This document shows positions 53,574 through 63,991 of a stretch of 64,000 nucleotides of DNA, piece after piece. The DNA is from Gemmatimonadota bacterium (lineage in GTDB: Bacteria; Gemmatimonadota; Gemmatimonadetes; Gemmatimonadales; GWC2-71-9). The translations under genes and the position numbers were made by a program. The notes beneath the pieces were generated by a model. The model made no database searches, was not told the DNA's origin, and worked only from the letters and a program-made list of their open reading frames with translations. How positions within the stretch are numbered: position 1 is the stretch's first letter; the number at the start of each line of letters is the position of its first letter. The stretch lies in assembly GCA_016713435.1 (NCBI GenBank), contig JADJPD010000018.1, positions 1-64,000 of the forward strand. Reading direction: 5' to 3'.

Positions 53574-53908
53574 CCCCTTCCTGGCCCGGCGGGCATGCTG
53601 CCTGATCCGAGCATCGGCGCTGGCGCGGGGGAGGTAAAGCGGAGGGGGCCGGGCGTACGTCAGGCGACCGAAATCCGCCTTGCTGCGCGCCAGCTTCATT
53701 GCTGATCGTTGCGACGGGTGGCCCCGTCGCGTGCGTAGAAATATAGGCATTCTGCCGGGGAACAAAGAGGCCTCGTTGAACTCGGGATGCACCAGCCTGT
53801 GAGTGGCGCCCCCCGGCTTCCTGCACCTGTGGGGGCCTTGCTACTATCCCACAGCGGGCGGATGCGCCCGGGACCCCGTCGTTCTCCCCCTTCACGGACT
53901 GGCGACCC
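53574..53908. other. Intergenic region between divergent genes
   Basis: 335 bp between the GGDEF gene and the ABM gene, read in opposite directions. I see no coding sequence. CTTG followed closely by TACTAT (53842-53847) could be a -10 region for the ABM gene. Confidence 0.4.
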
Positions 53909-54247
53909 ATGAGCAGCGCGATGGTGCGGGTGGTGATCACCTACGTGGCCCGGCCGGGCCAGGCCGAGCGGATGCGGCAGGAACTGACGGCGCTGATCGA
54001 GACGGTGGTGCGCACCGAGCCCGACTGCGGCGGGATCCACCTCCTGGTGGACGCGGCCGACCCCAACCGGATCCTCCTCATCGAGTACTGGACCAGCGCG
54101 GACGCCTTCACCGGCCCCCACCTGACCACCCCGCACCTGACCGCCTTCCGCGCACGCGCGGCGGAGTTCATTGCCGGGCCGCCGGAGGTGACCTACTGGG
54201 ACGAGACCGCGGCGTTCTTCGCCAAGGGCAAGGGCCTGACCCTCTAG
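53909..54247 (+). CDS. ABM-domain (antibiotic biosynthesis monooxygenase-like) protein
   Basis: 112 residues: MVRVVITYVARPGQAERM, LTALIETVVRTEPDCGGI, HLLVDAADPNRILLIEYW and AFTGPHLTTPHLTAFRARA. The dimeric ferredoxin-like fold of ABM monooxygenases, with His in the HLTTPHL helix. Could be a quinol monooxygenase-like enzyme or a detoxifying protein. Confidence 0.8.
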   Translation: MSSAMVRVVITYVARPGQAERMRQELTALIETVVRTEPDCGGIHLLVDAADPNRILLIEYWTSADAFTGPHLTTPHLTAFRARAAEFIAGPPEVTYWDETAAFFAKGKGLTL

Positions 54248-54283
54248 CCTCCGCTCGTTGCCCCCGCATGGCCGGGGTCGGCC

Positions 54284-54808
54284 ATGACCGGCCCGCCACA
54301 AGCGAACCCGGACCAGCGCACGCCATTGCCGACGCCACTCTGGGCCCGTGCCACCCTGGCCGCCGCCCTGCTGCCCGGCATGGTGGCGGGGATCATCCCC
54401 GCCTGGCTTCTCCGCCGGTCCCCGGGCCCCGCCCTGCCCCTCGGCCCCTTCTACTGGCTCGGCCTCCCCCTCGGGGGCGCCGGCCTTGGGGTGCTCCTGG
54501 TGACCATCGTGGCGTTCGCCACCCGCGGCCACGGGACGCTGGCGCCCTGGGATGCGCCGACCGCCCTGGTGCATGGCGGCCTCTACCGCCGCACCCGCAA
54601 TCCCATGTATCTCGGGGTGCTCGGCCTGTTGCTCGGCCAGGCGCTCTGGTGGGCGTCGGGTGGGTTGCTGCTCTATGCGCTCGCGATCGCCGCGGCGTTC
54701 CAGGTGCGGGTGATCGGCTACGAGGAGCCCGCCCTGGCGCGGCAGTTCGGTGCGGCCTATGCGGACTACCGGCGCAGCGTGCCGCGCTGGCTGCCGCGCC
54801 TCCGGTGA
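54284..54808 (+). CDS. Isoprenylcysteine methyltransferase (ICMT)-like membrane protein
   Basis: 174 residues with about four helices (LAAALLPGMVAGIIPAWLL, YWLGLPLGGAGLGVLLVTI, LGVLGLLLGQALWW, LLYALAIAAAF) and the family core LVHGGLYRRTRNPMYLG plus C-terminal GYEEPALARQFGAAYADY. These are the S-adenosylmethionine-binding and ICMT/phospholipid methyltransferase signatures. Substrate unknown. Confidence 0.85.
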   Translation: MTGPPQANPDQRTPLPTPLWARATLAAALLPGMVAGIIPAWLLRRSPGPALPLGPFYWLGLPLGGAGLGVLLVTIVAFATRGHGTLAPWDAPTALVHGGLYRRTRNPMYLGVLGLLLGQALWWASGGLLLYALAIAAAFQVRVIGYEEPALARQFGAAYADYRRSVPRWLPRLR

Positions 54809-54919
54809 CGGGGCGCACACGCCACTCCTTGGGGCCGCACGGGGCGAGAATCCCTGACAGGGCGCTGCGTTGATCGGGTGAAGGGCCGCACCGGCGGCCC
54901 CAACCCCACGGAGGATTCC

Positions 54920-55063
54920 ATGTCGCGCTCGCCCCGGCCGTTCCGCTCGCAGTGGTCCGTGCTCCTGGTGCTCGCCGCCCTCGTCCTGACGGCCGCCGCC
55001 TGTTTCGGCAGCGACTCGAACGGCCCGAGTGACTACTGCGCGGAGAATCCCGAGAACTGCTGA
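54920..55063 (+). CDS. Very small lipoprotein
   Basis: 47 residues: a signal peptide with lipobox TAAAC (LVLAALVLTAAACFG) and a short acidic tail ending DYCAENPENC. A GGAGG ribosome-binding site precedes the ATG. The tail Cys pair may form a disulfide. Too short for classification; a hairpin follows the stop. Confidence 0.65.
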   Translation: MSRSPRPFRSQWSVLLVLAALVLTAAACFGSDSNGPSDYCAENPENC

Positions 55064-55097
55064 GCGGCGACGGGGCCCCGCCCCCGCGTACCGTACC

Positions 55098-55122
55098 GGC
55101 CCCGGGGCTCCCCCCCGGGGCC
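55098..55122 (+). terminator. GC-rich hairpin terminator candidate
   Basis: GGCCCCGGGG and CCCCGGGGCC form a perfect 10-bp stem with a 5-base loop, 35 bases after the small lipoprotein stop. No T-run follows, as is common in very GC-rich genomes. Confidence 0.5.
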
Positions 55123-55196
55123 GTCGCCCATCCGGGGCCGGTTGGCCCCCCGCTCCCCGGCTGGTATCTTCGGGGAGCCCGTTCCCGATCGAGCCC

Positions 55197-55694
55197 GTGG
55201 ATCGCCTGCGCCTCACCCCCAAGGGCCAGTACTTCTGGCCCCTCTTGCTCACCGTGTTCCTGACCGACTGCGCCACCAAGGCCGTGGCGGAGCGGAGCCT
55301 CGCCCCCGCCCACGTCCCGCACGAGGTGCTGGGCGACGTGGTGCGGTTTACGCTGGCCTACAACACCGGCGCCGCCATGAGCCTCTCCCTCGGCGAGCAC
55401 TCCCGCGTGCTGCTGGTGGTGGTGAGCACCCTGGCGCTGGCCGGCCTCGGCATGTGGTACCGCCGGCTCCACCCGGAGGCGATCAGCACCGGGATGGCGC
55501 TGGCCCTGATCGCCGCCGGCGCCGCCGGCAACCTCTGGGACCGGCTCCGCACCCACCGTGGCGTGGTGGACTTCATCGACGTCGGGCTCGGCGACTGGCG
55601 CTTCTACATCTTCAACGTCGGCGACGTGGCCATCACCATCGGCGCCGTCTGGCTCGCAGTGCTGTTGTCGCGGCCCCAGCCGCTGGACGGCTGA
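55197..55694 (+). CDS. lspA: Lipoprotein signal peptidase (signal peptidase II)
   Basis: 165 residues from a GTG start, aspartic protease of the inner membrane that removes the signal peptide of prolipoproteins. Four helices carry the family motifs: DCATKAVAERSL (first Asp), FTLAYNTGAAMSLSLG (NxGAxF-like), AGAAGNLWDRLRT, VVDFIDVGLGDWRFYIFN and NVGDVAITIG. The catalytic aspartates of VDFID and FNVGD are present. It serves the many lipoproteins predicted in this window. Upstream in-frame codons are unlikely to be translated. Confidence 0.9.
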   Translation: MDRLRLTPKGQYFWPLLLTVFLTDCATKAVAERSLAPAHVPHEVLGDVVRFTLAYNTGAAMSLSLGEHSRVLLVVVSTLALAGLGMWYRRLHPEAISTGMALALIAAGAAGNLWDRLRTHRGVVDFIDVGLGDWRFYIFNVGDVAITIGAVWLAVLLSRPQPLDG

Positions 55695-55725
55695 GGTCGC
55701 GCCGGACCCCTCTCCCCCCATCCCC

Positions 55726-56946
55726 ATGCGTCTGCCGTCCCTCTTCCTCGCCCTCCTGACCCTCGGGATGGGCGCGCGGCCGGGCCTCGCCCAGGCGGCG
55801 CCCTGCTGCACCGTCACCCTGCAGGTCACCGTCCCCGCCAACGTGGACACCGTGTACCTCGCCGGCAGCCTGCCCGCCCTCGGCGGCTGGCGGCCGGACG
55901 GGCTGGCGCTCCAGGGCACCGGCACGGCGCGCACGGCTTCACTCACGGTGCCGCCGGGGACGGCGTTCGAGTACAAGTTCACGCTCGGCACCTGGGCCCG
56001 TGAGGCGCTGACCTTCGCCGGCGTGGTCCCACCCAACCACCGGCTCACCGTCGCGCGCGACACCACCGTGCGCCACGTGGTGGAGGACTTCAAGAAGCCC
56101 GTCGAGGCCTACATCGCCGACTGGCAGGGCTCAGGCGTGAAGGGCCGCCTGGTGTACTGGACCGACTTCCCCTCCGCCGTCCTCGGCATCCCCCGCCACG
56201 TCGAGGTGTGGCTGCCACCCGGCTACGACCGCTCGGGCTCCCGCCGCTATCCCGTCCTCTACATGAGCGACGGGCAGAACCTGTTCGACCCGCGCATCGC
56301 CAATACCGGCGTGGACTGGGGCGTGGACGAGGCCGTGGTGCGGCTGGTGGAACGGGGGGTGATCCCGCCGGTAATCGTGGTCGGGGCGTGGAGCACCAAC
56401 CGCCGCGGTCCCGAGTACAACCCCTGGGGCGAGGCGGACAAGTACGCCCGCTTCCTGACCGACGAGCTGATGCCCCGGGTGAACCGGGAGTTCCGGACCA
56501 GGACCGGGCCCGCCAACACCGCCGTGATGGGCTCCTCGATGGGCGGGCTGCTCTCCTTCTACCTGGTGAGCCGCCATCCCGACGTGTTCGGCGCCTGCGG
56601 CTGCGTCTCCACGCACTTCCCGCTCTCCGAGGCGGTCGTGGCGCGCTTCTTCGGCTCACCGACCTCGGAAACCGCCGACACCACGCCCTACATCCTCCGC
56701 GACATCGCCGCGGGGTTCACGGTGCCGAAGGGCACGCGCTACTGGTTTGACTACGGCACCACCACGCTCGACTCGCTGTACGGCCCCACCCACGCCGAGG
56801 TCCGCGCCTGGCTGCTCCGGCAGGGGCTCCGGGAAGGCCGCGACTTCGTGGTGCGGGCCTACCCCGGCGCGGCGCACAACGAGGCCTCGTGGCGGGCCCG
56901 GCTCGAGGATCCGCTCACCTTCCTCTTCGGAAAGCAGGCGCGCTAA
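55726..56946 (+). CDS. Secreted CBM20-esterase (EstD/PF00756-type)
   Basis: 406 residues: a signal peptide (MRLPSLFLALLTLGMGARP), a starch-binding CBM20-like domain (about 28-130; VTVPANVDTVYLAGSLPALG, GTAFEYKFTLGTWAREAL), then an esterase D-like alpha/beta-hydrolase domain. The latter has VLYMSDGQNLFDP, nucleophile TAVMGSSMGGLLSFYL (GSSMGG), and catalytic His in YPGAAHNEASW. Periplasmic or secreted, perhaps removing acyl groups from starch or oligosaccharides. Its TAA overlaps the GH13 start (TAATG), placing it in the maltodextrin cluster. Confidence 0.85.
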   Translation: MRLPSLFLALLTLGMGARPGLAQAAPCCTVTLQVTVPANVDTVYLAGSLPALGGWRPDGLALQGTGTARTASLTVPPGTAFEYKFTLGTWAREALTFAGVVPPNHRLTVARDTTVRHVVEDFKKPVEAYIADWQGSGVKGRLVYWTDFPSAVLGIPRHVEVWLPPGYDRSGSRRYPVLYMSDGQNLFDPRIANTGVDWGVDEAVVRLVERGVIPPVIVVGAWSTNRRGPEYNPWGEADKYARFLTDELMPRVNREFRTRTGPANTAVMGSSMGGLLSFYLVSRHPDVFGACGCVSTHFPLSEAVVARFFGSPTSETADTTPYILRDIAAGFTVPKGTRYWFDYGTTTLDSLYGPTHAEVRAWLLRQGLREGRDFVVRAYPGAAHNEASWRARLEDPLTFLFGKQAR

Positions 56947-58822
56947 TGCCGTCCCGCTCGTTCCGCTGGCTGGCGCTGGCCGCGCTCCTCCCCGCGTGCG
57001 GCGGCAAGCCCGCCGCCGCCTCCGGCCGCCGACGTGAACCTGGCGCCGCCCAAGTGGGCGCAGGAGGTGATCTGGTACCAGATCTTCCCCGAGCGCTTCC
57101 GGAACGGCGACCCGTCGAACGACCCCACTCTCTCCGACATCAAGGACTTCACCCCCGACCCCGCGCCCGCCCACTGGGCGGTGACGCCGTGGGGCTGGGA
57201 CTGGTACAAGCAGGAGCCGTGGGCCGCCGCCACCGGCAAGGACTTCTACGGCACCATCCAGTGGCGCCGCTACGGCGGCGACCTGCAGGGCGTCCTCGAC
57301 AAGCTCGACTACCTGCAGTCGCTCGGCGTCACCGGCATCTACCTGAACCCGATCAACGACTCCCCCTCCCTCCACAAGTACGACGCGCGGAGCTACGCCC
57401 ACGTGGACCGGAACTTCGGCCCCGACCCGCGCGGCGACGCCGAGATCATCGCGCGGGAGGACATCCCCGCCCCGACACCTGGGGCTGGTCGGCGGCGGAC
57501 AGCCTGTTCCTCAAGCTCGTGGCCGAGGTGCACCGGCGGGGGATGCGGATCATCCTCGATTACTCGTGGAACCACACGGGGGTGAACTTCCCCGCCTGGC
57601 GGGACCTGGTGGCGAAGCAGCGGCAGTCAGCGTTCGCGGACTGGTACGAGGTGGCGCAGTTCGACGACCCGGCGACCCCGGACACCAACGAGTTCCGTTA
57701 CAAGGGGTGGGTGGGCGTGAAGTCGCTGCCCGAGTGGAAGAAGATCGGGCGGCCGGAGGGAAAGGACCACGGCGCCATCGAAGGCAACATGCCGCCCGGG
57801 GTGCACACGCTGGTGTATGCGGTGACGAAGCGCTGGCTGGACCCCAACGGTGACGGCGACCCGTCCGACGGCATCGACGGCTTCCGCCTCGACGTGGCCG
57901 AGATGGTGCCGCTCGGCTTCTGGCGGGAGTACCGGCGCTTTGTCCGGGGCATCAACCCCGAGGCCTTCCTGGTGGGCGAGGTGTGGTTCGAGAAGTGGCC
58001 GCTCATGTACGAGCCACAGCCCTGGCTCCAGGGCGACATCTTCGACGCCGTGATGAACTACCGCTGGTTCTCGGTGGCACGCCGGCTCTTTGGCCCCGGC
58101 GAGGTGCCGCTGACGCCGTCGGGCTTCGTGAAGGCGCTCGACTCGATCGCCAGCGGCATCCCCGCCGCGCAGCTGGAAGACGATGATGAACCTGACAGCG
58201 AGCCACGACACGCCGAGGTTCTCCGACCTCGATGTACAACTTGGGGATCTTCAAGTACCAGGTCACCCCGCGCGACCTCCCCACCTACAAGCTGGGCCGC
58301 CCCGACGCGGCCACGTGGGCGCGGGCCACGCAGCTGCTGGTGCACCAGTTCACCTGGGACGGCGCCCCCACCATCTGGAACGGCGACGAAGTCGGCATGT
58401 GGGGCGCCGACGACCCCGACGAGCGGAAGCCGGTGGTCTGGGCCGACATCCCCGCCGAGGACGAGGTGAGCGACCCCTTCCACCGCCCGCATCCGCGCGA
58501 CCGGGTGGCCCCCGACACGGCGCTCTTCCGCACCTACCAGGTGCTCACGCGCATGCGGAAGGGCCATCTCCGGCTCTTCGTGGACGGCGCCACCAGCTGG
58601 CTCGTGACCAACGACACCACCGGCGCCCTGGCCTACGACCGGGTGCTCGGCGACCAGCGCGCGGTGGTGCTCTTCAACGTGTCGGACGCGCCGGGCGAGG
58701 TGATGGTGCCCGCGAGAGGGCGCTACACCCGGGCCTTCCCCGGGCCGGACAGCCTGCTCGCGGAGGGGAGCTTCATCCGGGCGCTGCCGGCGCGGGGGGC
58801 GGAGGTGTGGATCAGGGAGTAG
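56946..58822 (+). CDS. GH13 neopullulanase/cyclomaltodextrinase-like lipoprotein (frameshifted)
   Basis: About 620 residues of an alpha-glucan hydrolase. It opens with a lipoprotein signal (LALAALLPACGG) and crosses about four one-base shifts (near 57035, 57470, 58185 and 58235). Catalytic-domain landmarks remain: EVIWYQIFPERFRNGD, GDLQGVLDKLDYLQSLG, MRIILDYSWNHTG, nucleophile GIDGFRLDVAEMVP, acid/base AFLVGEVWFEKW and the NLTASHDTPRFS histidine-aspartate. A C-terminal beta domain follows. Probably anchored in the outer membrane or periplasm. Its 3' end overlaps the convergent amylase by 11 bp. Confidence 0.82.
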
Positions 58823-60502
58823 CGAGCAGCACGAGGGTGGCGGGGGTGCGGAGCACCGCCTTGCCGCCCTGCACCTTGGTCACGGTGCCCGTATAGGCAT
58901 CCACCAGCGCGGCACCATCGGGAAAGAGCCCGCCGACCGGGATGGCCTTCTCGCCCTCGGGCTGGTCGAGCGCGACGATCACGGTGTCCGTGTCGAGCGT
59001 GCGCGCAAAGACCAGGGGCGCCGCCTGCAGCTCGCGGTGCGCGCCCGCGCCGACGGCGGGATGCGCCTTCCGGAACATCCCGAGCTTCCGCCAGTGCGCC
59101 AGCACCACGGGGGCGCGGGCGCCGCGGGCGAGGTCGGCCCAGTTCATCGGGGAGCGGAGGTTGGCGTCGCCGTTGGCACCCGGGACCTGGAGCGGACGTG
59201 CGGTCTCGTCGCCGTAGTAGATCTGGGCGCCGCCGGGCGCCAGCAGCAGCCTGGTGCCGGTGCCGAGGGGATCGGTGCGGTCCTTGTCGAGCGGCCCGCC
59301 GTCGTCGTGCGAGCTCACGTAGTTGAGCACGGCGACCCCCTGGAGCGGGCCGGTGGTGAGGCTCTGGGCGTAGGCGGTGTAGCGGGCGCCGAGGCTGTCG
59401 CGCGCCTGCCACTTGAAGTCGAAGTTGATCAGCGCGTCGTAGCCGTGCGCGAAGTAGTCCACCTTCCGGTCGCCGAAGTCGTACGTCCGCCCGGCGCCGA
59501 GCCCGTAGCCGTAGACCTCCCCCACCACGTAGAAGGGCAGGCTGTCGAGCACCTGCGCGGGGTTGGCCGCCTTCCAGTCGGCGAAGGCGCGGTCCGCCTC
59601 GTGCCGCAGCTCGAGGGCCACCGCCTCCTCGAAGTGCTTGGCGGTGTCGATGCGGTAGCCGTCGATGCCGAACTCCCGCACCCAGTCGGTGAGCCACTTG
59701 ATGAAGTAGTAGCGCGGCGCCCTCGGGTGACCGGTCCGCCGGAAGAACGCGTCCAGCGAGGCCTGCTCCGCCTCCAGCCGTCCCTCGGCCGTCCACTTGG
59801 CCACCAGCATCTCCGGCAGCTCCACGGGCGCGTCGCTCTCGGTGCGGACGTCGGGCAGCGTGGGCACCAGGGTGCAGTCGGTGGCGGTGGCGTAGTCCTT
59901 GTAGGTGCACTGCGGCGTGGTGCGCATCCATGCCTCGCCCCACGCGGGATCCTCGGGGGTGACGGGGCCAGGTGGTTGATCACCGCGTCCATGAGGACGC
60001 GGATCTTGTGGGCGTGCGCGGCGGCGACGAAGGCACGGAGGTCGTCCCTGGTGCCGAGGGCCGGGTCCACCGCGGTCCAGTCGCGGGCCCAGTAGCCGTG
60101 GTAGCCGTAGGTCTTCCCGGTGCCTTCGTCCACGGCGCCGTGCACCTGCTCCACGAACGGGGTGAGCCAGATGGCGTCCACGCCGAGGGAGTCGAAGTAG
60201 CCGGCGTTGACCTTCTCGGTGAGGCCCTTCAGGTCCCCGCCCTCGAAGTTCCGCAACCTGGCGCCGTCCTTCTTCCGGCCGAGGGCGCCATCGTTGGACG
60301 GGTCGCCGTTGGCGAAGCGGTCGGTGAGCAGGAAGTAGATGGTGGCGCTGTTCCAGTAGCGCGCGGCCGCCGGCGTGGTGGCGTAGGCCGCGGGTGCCAC
60401 CCGTGCGCCGGCCTCCGGGGCCGGCGCGGGCCGGGAGCAGCCGGCGGCGAGGAGCGCCGCCAGCGCGATCAGGCCTGCGTCTTGGGGAAGCCGGGATGCC
60501 AT
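58812..60502 (-). CDS. Periplasmic GH13 alpha-amylase lipoprotein (MalS-like), frameshifted
   Basis: About 563 residues: a lipoprotein signal (LIALAALLAAGCSRP), ATIYFLLTDRFANGD, FEGGDLKGLTEKVNAGYF, YHGYWARDWTAVDPALGT and VLMDAVINHLAP; a one-base shift near 59970 joins the rest. Catalytic residues are FGIDGYRIDTAKHFEE (nucleophile), FYVVGEVYGYGLG (acid/base) and NYVSSHDDGG. The YxKDY insertion with CTYKDYATATDCT is like MalS-type amylases. It degrades maltodextrins outside the cytoplasm. It starts 34 bp inside the end of the MFS gene. Confidence 0.85.
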
Positions 60503-62052
60503 ACGGTCTTGGCCTCGTCGTCCTTGTCGTCCACGCGCAGGGTGAGGAGCGCGGCGATGATCAGCGACCCGCCGCCGATGGCGAGCGCATAGATGGCCTC
60601 GCCGCCGAAGAAGCGCTTCACCAGGAAGCCGAGCAGCGCGGCGGCCACGATCTGCGGGATCACGATGAAGAAATTGAAGACGCCCATGTAGTAGCCCATC
60701 TTCGACGGCGGCAGCGAGCCCGTCAGGATGGCGTACGGCATGGCCAGGATGCTGGCCCATGCCACGCCGACCCCCACCATGGAGAGCAGGAGGTAGGTGG
60801 GGTCGGTGAGCATGAAGATGGAGAGGAGGCCGAGGGCCCCCGCCACCAGACAGACGGCGTGCGCCATCTTGCGGCTGGTGCGCGCCGCCAGCACCGGGAT
60901 GAGGAACGCCACGAGGGCGGCGACGCCGTTGTAGGCGCCGAAGCCCACGCCCACCCAGTTGGCGCCCTCGTTGTAGAGGGCGCTCGCGGTGTCGGTGGTG
61001 TGGTAGAGGTGCTTGGTGACCGCCGGCGTGGTGTAGATCCACATGGCGAAGAGCGCGAACCAGGAGAAGAACTGCACCCACGCCAGCTGCTTCATGGTGG
61101 CGGGCATGTCCTGGAAGTCGTTCAGGATGGTCACGAAGCCGTTGTCGTACCTGCCGCCCTGCTGCATCACGCCGCTCAGGATGAGCAGCAATCCCATCAC
61201 GGCGATGCCGACGGGGAGGATCATCAGCTCCCGCTGGTGCAGCGTGGTGACCGCCGCGCTGAGCGCGGCCCCGAGCAGGAACACCCCCGTGCCCACCTTC
61301 ACCTGCTTCCCGCCGTTGGCCGCGAACTCGGCCGGCGTGCGCCGCTCCGGGGTCTCCCCTTCCCGCTCCCGGTTCTCCTCGAAGCTCGCCATGTCCTCGG
61401 GCGAGTACTCCTTGCTCCGGAACACCGTCCAGAGCACCGCGGCAAAGAAGGTGGCGCCGCCCAGGTAGAACGACCAGCGCACCGAGTCGGGGATCATCCC
61501 CGGAGGCGCCTCGTTGCTGACGCCGAAGCGGGTGGTGAGGAGCCACGGCAGGATGGACGCCGTGACCGCCCCGGTGCCGATGAGGAAACTCTGCATGGCG
61601 AAGCCGGTGGTGCGCTGCTCCGACGGCAGGTTGTCGCCCACGAAGGCGCGGAACGGCTCCATGCTGATGTTGATGGAGGCGTCCATCATCCAGAGCAGTC
61701 CCGCCGCCATCCAGAGCGCCGCGCTGTTGGGCATCGCGAAGAGGGCAATGGAGGCGAGGATGGCGCCCACCAGGAAGTAGGGGCGGCGGCGGCCCAGCCG
61801 GTTCCACGTCCGGTCGCTCAGGTAGCCCACCACGGGCTGCACCAGCAGGCCGGTGACGGGGGCCGCGATCCACAGGATGGGGATCTCCTCGACCTTGGCG
61901 CCGAGCGTCTCGAAGATCCGGCTCACGTTGGCGTTCTGCAGCGCGAAGCCGATCTGGATGCCGAGGAAGCCGAAGCTCATGTTCCAGATTTCCCAGAACG
62001 AGAGCCGCGGCTTGCTGCGGGTGCCGAGGGCGGCGGTGGCGGTGGTGGCCAT
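60469..62052 (-). CDS. MFS maltose/sugar transporter (GPH/SLC45-like)
   Basis: 527 residues with 12 predicted helices. It begins LSFWEIWNMSFGFLGIQIGF and contains PVVGYLSDRTWNRLGRRRPY, the loop 2-3 motif of the SLC45/GPH sugar-transporter group, followed by FFAAVLW and later MPYAILTGSLPPSKMGYYMG. It imports maltose, maltodextrin or sucrose in its family. It lies between malQ (8 bp gap) and the amylase (34-bp overlap), fitting maltodextrin import across the inner membrane. Frame intact. Confidence 0.88.
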   Translation of the reverse strand: MATTATAALGTRSKPRLSFWEIWNMSFGFLGIQIGFALQNANVSRIFETLGAKVEEIPILWIAAPVTGLLVQPVVGYLSDRTWNRLGRRRPYFLVGAILASIALFAMPNSAALWMAAGLLWMMDASINISMEPFRAFVGDNLPSEQRTTGFAMQSFLIGTGAVTASILPWLLTTRFGVSNEAPPGMIPDSVRWSFYLGGATFFAAVLWTVFRSKEYSPEDMASFEENREREGETPERRTPAEFAANGGKQVKVGTGVFLLGAALSAAVTTLHQRELMILPVGIAVMGLLLILSGVMQQGGRYDNGFVTILNDFQDMPATMKQLAWVQFFSWFALFAMWIYTTPAVTKHLYHTTDTASALYNEGANWVGVGFGAYNGVAALVAFLIPVLAARTSRKMAHAVCLVAGALGLLSIFMLTDPTYLLLSMVGVGVAWASILAMPYAILTGSLPPSKMGYYMGVFNFFIVIPQIVAAALLGFLVKRFFGGEAIYALAIGGGSLIIAALLTLRVDDKDDEAKTVWHPGFPKTQA

Positions 62053-62060
62053 GGGGTGCC

Positions 62061-63991
62061 TCAGGAAGTGGACCGCGCGGCGCCCCGGCGGGCGGCGGCG
62101 CGGGCGCGGTGAAGGCAGGAGAGGAACACCTCCACCTCCGGGTCGGTGAAGATCTCGTCGAGCAGCTTCGTCATGGGGCGCTGCCAGTTGGGGCGCTGGT
62201 GCGACGGCGTGCCCGGCAGGTTCACGCCGCGGTCCTCGAGCCAGAGGTCCTCGAACCAGGGCGCCACCAGCGGGCTGTCCGAGCGGCCGAGCCACTCGAG
62301 CAGCTGCACCAGGAAGTGCTTGGGGTCGCCCACCTTGGCCTCGAGCGCCCGGGCCAGCCGGGCGGTCGCCTCCGCCCGCTCGGTGACGGTGGCGGGCACC
62401 GCCTCCGGCGCCAGCAGGCCGTAGCGCACCCGGTCCTCGATGTCGGTGCCGGTGAGCCAGCCCTGGAAGGGCGGCGTGTCGTGGGTGCCCACGAGCGCCA
62501 CGTCCTTGGCCGTGGGGGCCTCCACGCCCGCCGGGTCGGAGGCCGCGAACTGCGCGAGGTACATCCCCCAGATCCGGTGGCGCGGCAGCGCCTCGAAGAT
62601 CTCCTTGGGCACCGTGCCCAGATTCTCGCCCACCACCTCGGACTTGTGGCGGTGGGACTCGAGGGTGAGCACCGCGAAGAGCTCGTCGGCCGGGTAGGAG
62701 ACGTAGGTGCCCTGGTGCAGGCCCATGCCGTGGGGAATCCAGTAGAGCCGGGTCCACGCCATGATGTGGTCCACGCGGAGCACCCCCGCCAGCGACGCCT
62801 GGTGCGCGATCGAGGCCGCGATGTACCGGTGCCCCTCCTGCCGCGACGCCGTGGGCAGGACCGGCGAGAAGCCCCAGTCCTGCCCGCTCGGGAAGCCGCC
62901 GTCGGGCGGCGCCCCCACGGACATCCCGCCCGCGAAGAGCGCCTGCCGGCTCCACGTGTCGAACCCGTCGGGGTGGACGCCCACGGCGAGGTCGAGCCCA
63001 GGCGGCTACCGTGCTCATCGAGGCGGCCGCGGAGGTCGTGGAGCTGACGGCGGACCATGGCCTGCGCCACCAGGTGGAAGCGCTCCTCCTCGGCGTCCAC
63101 GTGCTCGTCGTCCAGGATGCCGTTCCGGGCGCCGGCGGGCCAGTCGCGCCAGTTGCGGCCCAGCCGGGCCTGGGCACCGCGGAAGCGGGCGTAGCGGCGC
63201 AGCTCGGGATCGGCGCCTTCCGGCGCGGGGAGGCCGGCCAGCGCGGCGCGCACCTCGGCGTCGGCTGCGGTGACGTTGAGCATGGCCGGGGCGGGCGCCG
63301 GCTGGTGCCGGTCGCCCAGGTCGAGGATCAGCTCCGACCAGAACAGCCGGCTCACCGGGCTGTATGGGCTCGGCTCGGCGGGCGCGGCATTGAAGGTGGG
63401 GAGGAGCGGGAGCACGGTGACGAGGTCGCCGCCGCGCTCGCGGAGCCAGCGGCAGAGGGCCTCGAGGTCGCGCAGGTCGCCGACGGAGCGGCTGCGGCGG
63501 GAGCGGAGCGCCGCCAGCTGGGTGCCGACCCCCCAGCTCCGGTGGGCGCCCGGCCGCTTCCACGACTCGATCGGCGCGGAGATGATGGTGCAGCGCGCGT
63601 GGCGCCCGCCGCCATCCACCGTCAGGGTGTGGTAGCCCGGCGGCAGCGTGCCGGGGATGTGGATGGTGCCGCCGTCGTGGTGCAGGCCCCAGTCGCCCCC
63701 GTCTTCGAGCGTGAGCGTGGCGTGCGCCCCGGTCTCGCCCGGCACCCGGTGCGAGGGGCACTGGCCGTTCCAGGCCACGAGCACCGGCGGCACGAGGTCG
63801 GCGGGCCGGGCGGCGAGCGCGCGCAGCGCGGCCTCGGCCTCCCCCGGGTGACTGATGGGCGCGCCGAGTGAGGCGGCGACGCGCACCAGCGTGTCGGGAC
63901 CCACCGTGACGTGGCGCTTCAGGCCGTCGATGTACTCGGTGGCAATGCCGAGGGCACCGGCGAGCGCGTGCAGGGCTTCGAGGTCGGACAT
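62061..63991 (-). CDS. malQ: 4-alpha-glucanotransferase (amylomaltase), frameshifted
   Basis: About 640 residues of GH77. The N-terminal part (YIDGLKRHVTVGPDTLVRVA, RSWGVGTQLAALRSRRSRSV) is in one frame. After a one-base shift near 63000 come LDLAVGVHPDGFDTWSRQ, GGFPSGQDWGFSPVLP, nucleophile VLRVDHIMAWTRLYWIP, acid/base SEVVGENLGTVPKEIFEALP and VALVGTHDTPPFQGWLTG. It disproportionates maltodextrins in the cytoplasm after import. First gene of the operon with the MFS transporter and amylase; its start lies nine bases from the window edge. Confidence 0.9.
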
